DNA of 64,000 bases, taken from the IMG/VR virus record IMGVR_UViG_3300037149_000105, positions 83,411 through 147,410 of that record. One strand, given 5' to 3'. The notes beneath the pieces were generated by a model. It searched no databases and had not been told where the DNA came from. It saw only the letters and a list, made by a program, of their open reading frames with translations. A program made the position numbers and the translations under genes. Positions 59,247 to 64,000 of this stretch are shown one piece after another. Numbering within the stretch: position 1 is the stretch's first letter; each line of letters opens with the position of its first letter. Source of the stretch: a virus.

Positions 59247-59503
59247 TTCCTTCCAACTTCACTGGCTGGTAAGGACATATCCCCCTCATGAACGATCTGG
59301 AGGGGTCCAGGAATCTGAATCACTTCTGGCTCTCCTTTCTCCTGTGGTGGAGGAGGTAGAATCTCCCTGGAGTTCTTTAGAAGACCCCACACCTGTCCCG
59401 CAATCGCCAACTCTTCCGGGTCCAGACCGCCCCCCACATGTTTATGGAAAACGAACATTAGGTATTCGTAATGTTCTTTATTCGGAAGAGTGACGATATG
59501 CAT
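59243..59503 (-). CDS. Hypothetical protein
   Basis: An 86-residue soluble protein with a Pro-rich middle (REILPPPPQEKGEPEVIQIP). It is convergent with the SLT gene and overlaps its end by 4 nt. It has AAGGAG 8 nt upstream and is the last gene of a short minus-strand unit. No family recognised. Confidence 0.55.
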   Translation of the reverse strand: MHIVTLPNKEHYEYLMFVFHKHVGGGLDPEELAIAGQVWGLLKNSREILPPPPQEKGEPEVIQIPGPLQIVHEGDMSLPASEVGRN

Positions 59504-59532
59504 AGGTAAGACTCCTTCTACTTATTACTCGG

Positions 59533-60198
59533 TTACAGTCCCATCGCTTTATACAGCTTTGCTGCTTCGAGAACGTCTCTGGAGTATGCTGAGGGCTTTA
59601 CTATCCTAGGTCCCCCCTGATACATAGAAAGTGAGATTTCAAACTGACCCAGCTTCTCCAGGCCCAGGTCTACGGCCATATCATGATAGTCTGCCAAGGT
59701 GCCGATCCCAGCGATGATACTGTTAATTGGGTCCATAAGCGCCTTCCTCGTTGGATCAATTCGCTCAGTTCTCAAATAGGGCTTTGCGGTAGCGGGCATG
59801 ACTTGCATAATACCCACGGCCCCGGCTGAACTAGTCATATCGGTCTTCCAGGTTCCTCCTGTCTCAACATGAATTAAACCGCAGGCAAGGGATAACGGGA
59901 TTTGCTTGACTGTGGCCATGTTCTTCAAAGTTCTAGCGATGAGGACTTTGGTCTCCATTGGGAGAGAAAGTTTTTCATCAACAACTTTGAGCAGTATTGC
60001 TTCCTGATTATTTTGACTCAGTGCCGCGACCAGTTCCATATGGTCCTTTTGGGCATTCCGAATCATGGTGTAGACTCCAAACAATCCGGCAATGACGACC
60101 AACGCGCTTACCAGCGCAGAGATGATGCTGGCAGGAATGTGGGAAGTCTTGAGGATTGAGACGGGGACTACTTGGTGAATCGTTGGTTCTTCGCTCAT
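59533..60198 (-). CDS. Membrane-anchored lytic transglycosylase
   Basis: A 221-residue protein with an N-terminal membrane segment (ASIISALVSALVVIAGLFGVY) and a C-terminal SLT domain: catalytic Glu in GLIHVETGG, then SSAGAVGIMQVMPATAK, and LSMYQGGP. Unlike the 58770 enzyme it keeps a membrane anchor. It lies in the minus-strand group with virion-type genes, so it may be a virion-associated lysin that opens the cell wall at entry. AAGGAG 4 nt upstream. Confidence 0.78.
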   Translation of the reverse strand: MSEEPTIHQVVPVSILKTSHIPASIISALVSALVVIAGLFGVYTMIRNAQKDHMELVAALSQNNQEAILLKVVDEKLSLPMETKVLIARTLKNMATVKQIPLSLACGLIHVETGGTWKTDMTSSAGAVGIMQVMPATAKPYLRTERIDPTRKALMDPINSIIAGIGTLADYHDMAVDLGLEKLGQFEISLSMYQGGPRIVKPSAYSRDVLEAAKLYKAMGL

Positions 60199-60212
60199 GG
60201 TTCTCCTTAATT

Positions 60213-60245
60213 GGAAAAGAGCAAGGATGCGACCCCTGCTCTAGG
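60213..60245 (-). terminator. Terminator-like hairpin on the minus strand
   Basis: On the minus strand GAGCAGGG pairs with CCTTGCTC, followed by TTTTCC, after the gene at 60297. A TATAAT lies just before it on the same strand (60252-60247), so the hairpin may instead be at the 5' end of a transcript into the 59533 gene. Confidence 0.5.
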
Positions 60246-60296
60246 ATTATACTTTGATTTGCGCAGTTTTGGGTAGGATTATTTCACAAAACTATT

Positions 60297-60626
60297 TCAA
60301 ATCTCCGTAAAGTTGATGTCTGAAACGAGTTGCTTGATCACTTCAGACATTGCGCTGTTGCGGACTTCATTGTCCACTTTCTGGAGCAGATCGTTCTTTG
60401 CAACGTCCACTCGTTTGTCAATCTCCCCGTTTATTTGGTCTTTGATACGGGGGTCCACACCGTCATGGAATACGTTCCTCATGAAAAACTCGGATTTGGA
60501 CTCCGGGCTGAGGTTGTTCCATTCGATTTTATTCATATTTTTGAAGCTAAGTTGCCCTTCGACGTTGGTCTGGAGCATATTGAGCAAATCATTGTTGAGC
60601 AGATCTGATTTTTTGGTAATTTCCAT
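60297..60626 (-). CDS. Hypothetical helical protein
   Basis: A 109-residue charged helical protein, Asn/Lys/Asp-rich (LLNNDLLNMLQTNVEGQ). AGAGG lies 5 nt upstream. No family recognised. Its operon neighbour upstream is the Dps-like gene. Confidence 0.6.
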   Translation of the reverse strand: MEITKKSDLLNNDLLNMLQTNVEGQLSFKNMNKIEWNNLSPESKSEFFMRNVFHDGVDPRIKDQINGEIDKRVDVAKNDLLQKVDNEVRNSAMSEVIKQLVSDINFTEI

Positions 60627-60658
60627 TGCGGCCTCTTAGAGATGTTACTGCGTTCTGG

Positions 60659-61387
60659 TCAGTCGCCAAGAACCTCATTGAAGTTCTCCTGCAACCACCG
60701 CTGAGCCTCATCCTGCTCAGAGGGGTCTTTAGCTTTTGAGGTTGGCATGACATTCTCATCGAATGCATAAATGTGCCCAGATGCCGATTTAACTAGAATA
60801 GATTTAGCGGTTACAATGGCAGAGAACTCTTTCAACTGGGGCATCTGAGGGGTCAGCTCCCCCTCTGTTATGAATCTACCAGGACCATCCTTTTTTGAAA
60901 CTACTGCCTCCTCAGCGACCTCAGTCTCCGAGTTACCCTCGTCCAACCGTTTGAACTCCACCAAATGAGCTTCAATCTTCCAGACCCACTTTTCAAGTTC
61001 TCGACCAAACTCAATCAACACATCCTTGGTGGTCTCATCGTCTCCTAGCTGAGGGATGGTGGTGTGGACGATGGTCGCTAACGCATTTCCTGCAACTGCA
61101 ATACTCTCCAGCAGGAACTTCTCATCTCCTAGGAGTGGGGGACCAGAGAAGCCCTCTAGCGCACAGGCGGCTCCACCTTGTTGAACGATTCGTTCGGCCA
61201 GCGTATCGGCCCAATCGTTCATAAAATCGTAGAAGTCCCCAAACAGTTCATGCAATGGGAGAAAGCTTGGTCCCTTGACATTCCAATGAGCCTCTCGGCA
61301 ACGTAGGGCAAGGGTTGTGGCCCCACTTACTAATGGATGGAGTAGGGTCAGGGCTGCTCCATCGAGATTAATTTTAGCTTGTTTCAT
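60659..61387 (-). CDS. Dps-like ferritin protein with C-terminal extension
   Basis: A 242-residue protein. Residues ~10-155 match the Dps/ferritin-like fold: CREAHWNVKGPSFLPLHELF followed by FYDFMNDWADTLAERIVQQG, which holds the His and Asp/Glu ligands of the inter-subunit ferroxidase site. Dps proteins form 12-subunit shells that store iron and protect DNA. The C-terminal ~85 residues are an extra domain (EFSAIVTAKSILVKSASGH, then acidic helix) not usual for Dps. The start at 61387 has GGAGG 5 nt upstream. An in-frame GTG at 61399 overlaps that SD. Phage Dps-like proteins are rare. Confidence 0.75.
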   Translation of the reverse strand: MKQAKINLDGAALTLLHPLVSGATTLALRCREAHWNVKGPSFLPLHELFGDFYDFMNDWADTLAERIVQQGGAACALEGFSGPPLLGDEKFLLESIAVAGNALATIVHTTIPQLGDDETTKDVLIEFGRELEKWVWKIEAHLVEFKRLDEGNSETEVAEEAVVSKKDGPGRFITEGELTPQMPQLKEFSAIVTAKSILVKSASGHIYAFDENVMPTSKAKDPSEQDEAQRWLQENFNEVLGD

Positions 61388-61423
61388 CGTAGCCTCCACT
61401 TCTAGAAGTGGAAAGTCGTTTGA

Positions 61424-61831
61424 TTAGACGACCCCAGGCTGATTGGGCTTCCGGTTAGCCTTTGATTTATCTGCTATCTCTTGAAACTGTTCAGGATGAA
61501 CTAGTAGTTGTGCCGCATCTTCCCTGACGGTTTCTGAGAAATGGTGAAAATCTGAGCCGTGCCCTATACTGAGGTGATGCTCTTCCGTGGTCCCCATACA
61601 CAAGGTTATTAGGTTACTGGGATCTAGCTCTTTTGACGGATCATCGTTAAATGGTAGACAGTGGTGGCATTGGAGTAGGGTAGTCCCTCCGCAGGCAGCA
61701 CATTTGGGGTTCTTTTCTAGAAAGTGTTTACGAACCGTAGGCCATCTATCACTTCGGGTTGCCGGTTTGGTAAGGGATTCCCTGATAACCGAATGGACGA
61801 TTCGGGCCAAGTGCAGTATGTGTTTAATCAT
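61424..61831 (-). CDS. HNH nuclease
   Basis: A 135-residue protein with a compact HNH motif: CAACGGTTLLQCHHCLPFND and NLITLCMGTTEEHHL. The first Cys pair, HH and the second Cys/His fit the HNH zinc-binding fold. The start overlaps the preceding stop (TAATG). Unlike the AT-rich nucleases in the tRNA cluster its composition is like its neighbours, so it may be a resident phage gene rather than a recent insertion. Confidence 0.7.
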   Translation of the reverse strand: MIKHILHLARIVHSVIRESLTKPATRSDRWPTVRKHFLEKNPKCAACGGTTLLQCHHCLPFNDDPSKELDPSNLITLCMGTTEEHHLSIGHGSDFHHFSETVREDAAQLLVHPEQFQEIADKSKANRKPNQPGVV

Positions 61832-62604
61832 TACTGTTGCTTACCGGCTTCTTCAACCGTGTAGAGAGCCCAAAGGTCATCAGCCAAGTTTGCGTTGAGC
61901 AGATAGTCATAGGGCATATAGAAATAACCCTTGTCACCCCAATCGGCCCCCCAACTGTTGCGAATGATGAACGTTCTTTTGGAACGCTCGTACCCGACAC
62001 AGAGAACTGCGTGACCCCCTAGACACTGTTCAGTGGGACTGGGCATTGCCATAATCCCAGTCTGAGCAACTGCCTCTGACTCAAAGGAAGAGTAGACGGT
62101 GAACCCAAAAATGACCGGATAACCCTTGAATAGACATTCCTCAATTCCAGCTTGTGACTGTTCAACCCGAGCATACTGCAACGCTAGGTCCTGAGCCGCT
62201 GCTTTGACATAGGCATCAGGAGGGGCGGTAGCAAACTTGGCTGGGACGTATGGCCACAAGGCTTCTGAAGCAGCACCATTGGTGGCCAAAACTTTCACCG
62301 CATCACGAATCTGTGCCCCGGAATCTGAGGGTACCGTCCCTTCGAGAAACCGTTCTCCATAATAGATGGCGAGTCGGCTGGGAGTCCAACTAGGCAGTCC
62401 TTGCCTAATCAAATCATATTCAAATGCTGCCGCACTGGATTGACTAGTGCAACTCCCTAACGTTGTCTGATCGTAAACAGCAGGCATCTTTGGTCTTAGG
62501 TCAACCGTGTCCGGAGCTGCAATTGGAGCGGTTGCTCTGGCTAAACGAAAATCACGAAAATCTGGCAAATCTGGGTGCCACCCACCCTTAAAAATTCTCA
62601 TCAT
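61831..62604 (-). CDS. Papain-like (C1) cysteine protease
   Basis: A 257-residue predicted C1 peptidase. The catalytic Cys is in TTLGSCTSQSSAAAFE near residue 52, the His in CLGGHAVLCVGYE near 197, and the Asn in FIIRNSWGADWGDKGYFYMP near 215. All three members and their spacing fit the family. There is no obvious propeptide or signal peptide. Phage-borne papain-like proteases are uncommon; it may act on host or virion proteins. GGGAGGG abuts the double ATG start. A TATAAT-type -10 lies upstream on the minus strand (62641-62636). Confidence 0.82.
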   Translation of the reverse strand: MMRIFKGGWHPDLPDFRDFRLARATAPIAAPDTVDLRPKMPAVYDQTTLGSCTSQSSAAAFEYDLIRQGLPSWTPSRLAIYYGERFLEGTVPSDSGAQIRDAVKVLATNGAASEALWPYVPAKFATAPPDAYVKAAAQDLALQYARVEQSQAGIEECLFKGYPVIFGFTVYSSFESEAVAQTGIMAMPSPTEQCLGGHAVLCVGYERSKRTFIIRNSWGADWGDKGYFYMPYDYLLNANLADDLWALYTVEEAGKQQ

Positions 62605-62644
62605 CCCTCCCGAGATTCTACTAAAGGGATGGGGTATTATATTT

Positions 62645-63013
62645 TTAGGGTTCGTCAGGGTTCATTGAAACGAGGGATTTTAGACTTCTGATTTGTAAAC
62701 TAACTCTATTGATTGAATCGTTTAAAGTTGACAAGACATTTTCAAGATTATCTTTTATTCTCTCACAGCCCACCACTACTCGGGCTTGACTGACCTGGAT
62801 GAGGGCTTGGCTTATTTTGATATCAGCTTGACTGAGCTTAATGTCAGATTGGTTCTTTTTAATCGTATCGGTCGCAGTCTTCACCGCAATCAGTTGATCC
62901 GCAACCACATCGTTGACTTCCCTCAACTCCGCTAATTTTGCACTCAGTATGTCTCCGAGACTGACAATCTCAGCCTGAATCTTTTCAATGTTGAGTTTTC
63001 CTCCGTCATCCAT
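62645..63013 (-). CDS. Coiled-coil protein
   Basis: A 122-residue protein, nearly all coiled coil, with heptad-like repeats (DIKLSQADIKISQALIQVSQ) and only one Cys. GAAGGGGG precedes the ATG by about 4 nt. It is the first gene of the minus-strand unit that includes the protease and HNH gene. Likely a structural or scaffold protein; no family recognised. Confidence 0.65.
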   Translation of the reverse strand: MDDGGKLNIEKIQAEIVSLGDILSAKLAELREVNDVVADQLIAVKTATDTIKKNQSDIKLSQADIKISQALIQVSQARVVVGCERIKDNLENVLSTLNDSINRVSLQIRSLKSLVSMNPDEP

Positions 63014-63131
63014 AAAACCCCCTTCAAATGAATTAAGAAGTCAGAAAGGCAAATCACTTCAATTGAGGCAGAACGCCACACTCAACTATGACTTCTATTT
63101 CTTAAGCACAGGTATTCCAATATTTCTATTC

Positions 63132-63148
63132 TGGCACGGAACCTGCTT
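63132..63148 (+). promoter_or_regulatory. Sigma-54-type (RpoN) promoter
   Basis: TGGCACGGAACCTGCTT has GG (63133-63134) and GC (63145-63146) ten bases apart, as required for sigma-54. It matches the consensus TGGCAC-N5-TTGCT at all but one key base. It lies 40 nt upstream of the start of the gene at 63188. Activation by an enhancer-binding protein would be needed. Confidence 0.65.
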
Positions 63149-63187
63149 ATTCTTCAGTCTCAACTTCATTTCTTTTAAGGAGATAAT

Positions 63188-63427
63188 ATGAAGAGATTCT
63201 CGCTCGTCGTTCTCGCCCTCGCCTTCGGAGCCATCGGTTTCGCACAGGCTCCCGCTCCAGTGGCACCCGCAGCCCCCAAGGCCGCAGTGGTCAAGACCGT
63301 CCCAGCCCCCAAGGCAAAGAAGGCCGTCAAGAAGGCAAAGGTAGCCCTCAAGGCGACCAAGGCCCCCAAGACTGCCTCTCAGAAGAAGGAAGTCAAGCCC
63401 ATCGTCCCCAAGGTCGTGAAGCCCTAA
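63188..63427 (+). CDS. Exported Lys/Ala/Pro-rich histone H1-like small protein
   Basis: A 79-residue protein. The first ~20 residues are a good Sec signal peptide (KRFSLVVLALAFGAIGFAQA). The rest is highly basic and low-complexity (KAKKAVKKAKVALKATKAPK), like histone H1 tails or phage basic proteins. AAGGAG lies 5 nt upstream. It stands alone between a divergent minus-strand gene and a strong terminator and has a sigma-54-type promoter. It may interact with the envelope or DNA in the periplasm. Confidence 0.7.
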   Translation: MKRFSLVVLALAFGAIGFAQAPAPVAPAAPKAAVVKTVPAPKAKKAVKKAKVALKATKAPKTASQKKEVKPIVPKVVKP

Positions 63428-63445
63428 AGGCTTGCTAGACAAAGC

Positions 63446-63471
63446 AAAGGCCCCCTTCGGGGGCCTTTTTT
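63446..63471 (+). terminator. Strong intrinsic terminator
   Basis: AAAGGCCCC and GGGGCCTTT stem around a CTTCG loop followed by T6, directly after the basic protein gene. It can also serve the convergent repeat gene at 63484. Confidence 0.92.
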
Positions 63472-63483
63472 ACTAGTTTCAGA

Positions 63484-64000
63484 TTAATCTCTTCCCTTAC
63501 TCCATTTCCTCGCTTGCATTTCGTTTAGTTTCATCACATCCATAGCATACCAGTAGGCCCGCTCCGGATCAGTCCGAATCGTCGGCTCCGCCTCCGGCCA
63601 TCTTTGTTTCATCACACTCCGAGCATACCAGTAGGCCCACTTTGGATCAGTCCGAATCGTTGGCTCCGCCTCTGGCCATCTTTGTTTCAGCACATCCATA
63701 GCATACCGGTAGGCCCACCCAGGATCAGTCCGAATAATCGGCTCCGCCTCCGGCCATCTTTGTTTTATCACATCCCGAGCATACCAGTAGGCCCACTCCG
63801 GATCAGTCCGAATCATCGGCTCCGCCTCCGGCCATCTTTGTTTCATCACACTCCGAGCATACCGGTAGGCCCACTCCGGATCAGTCCGAATCGTTGGCTC
63901 CGCCTCTGGCCATCTTTGTTTCAGCACATCCATAGCATACCGGTAGGCCCACTCCGGATCAGTCCGAATCATCGGCTCCGCCTCCGGCCATCTTTGTTTC
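63484..64000 (-). CDS. Tandem-repeat protein (26-residue repeats), 5' part outside window
   Basis: The frame is open to the window edge, so the gene is partial. It is built from 78-bp repeats that encode units of the form WPEAEPxIRTDPxWAYxYAxx. At least six copies are present, and two versions alternate (MDVLKQ and RSVMKQ/RDVIKQ). The last unit degrades into DVMKLNEMQARKWSKG and stops. It is a solenoid-like helical repeat protein with many Trp and Tyr. Degenerate copies of this unit occur in the 240-residue protein at 31653. High DNA identity between units implies recent expansion. Confidence 0.7.
   Translation of the reverse strand, partial: KQRWPEAEPMIRTDPEWAYRYAMDVLKQRWPEAEPTIRTDPEWAYRYARSVMKQRWPEAEPMIRTDPEWAYWYARDVIKQRWPEAEPIIRTDPGWAYRYAMDVLKQRWPEAEPTIRTDPKWAYWYARSVMKQRWPEAEPTIRTDPERAYWYAMDVMKLNEMQARKWSKGRD

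Overview
The window is a 64 kb piece of a large tailed-phage genome. Evidence: a long single-strand block of tail and baseplate genes, two phage-type lytic transglycosylases, a tRNA cluster plus the 3' end of a tmRNA, several HNH or homing endonucleases, many short unknown genes with strong Shine-Dalgarno (SD) sites, and a 2,188-residue multi-domain 'polyvalent' protein. The host cannot be named from sequence alone. SLT-type lysis enzymes and signal peptides suggest a Gram-negative host. A good sigma-54-like promoter suggests an RpoN-containing host, and a solitary type I-C-like CRISPR repeat suggests that the host or its relatives carry type I-C CRISPR.

Layout. (1) Positions 1-5034, plus strand: translation and RNA region with tmRNA 3' end, tRNA-Arg(CCG), Leu(TAA), Ser(TGA), Thr(TGT), Ser(CGA) and Val(TAC), tRNA-like or structured RNA elements, three copies of a repeated hairpin element, and two HNH genes that physically overlap tRNA genes. 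(2) Positions 5035-6077: a GT-D-like glycosyltransferase, then a promoter-to-terminator unit that makes a ~277-nt structured RNA with no long reading frame. (3) Positions 6078-18397: mostly plus-strand small early or accessory genes, many behind a recurrent promoter (CTATACAAA, 13-14 nt, GGTATACTA). They include two 2H-phosphoesterase-like proteins, two von Willebrand A (vWA) proteins (one a Ro60/TROVE-like DUF2828 protein), an ASCH-like DUF3850 protein and two zinc-cluster proteins. The solitary CRISPR-like repeat lies in the leader of the Ro-like gene. (4) Positions 57172 down to 18345, minus strand: tail fibre and Ig-repeat proteins, baseplate proteins (gpJ-like, gp25-like), then the polyvalent protein and two large proteins that share a W-C-T-K motif, interrupted by a homing endonuclease that may start on AUA. 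(5) Positions 57235-64000: an adhesin-like protein and a lysis pair on plus, then minus-strand genes for a second transglycosylase, a Dps-like ferritin, an HNH nuclease, a papain-like protease and a coiled-coil protein, then a sigma-54-preceded secreted basic protein, and a gene of 78-bp tandem repeats running off the window.

How it may fit together (inference): the left part supports takeover and maintenance of translation and RNA quality (tmRNA, tRNAs, CCA-adding domain, RNA-repair-like 2H enzymes, Ro-like protein). The long minus-strand operon builds the tail and probably packages effector proteins (polyvalent protein). The right end holds lysis and virion-associated functions. The most unusual elements are the CRISPR-like solitary repeat, the stand-alone structured RNA at about 5801-6077, the four-copy covarying hairpin element, and the kinase/CCA-transferase/ART/acetyltransferase-like polyvalent protein.
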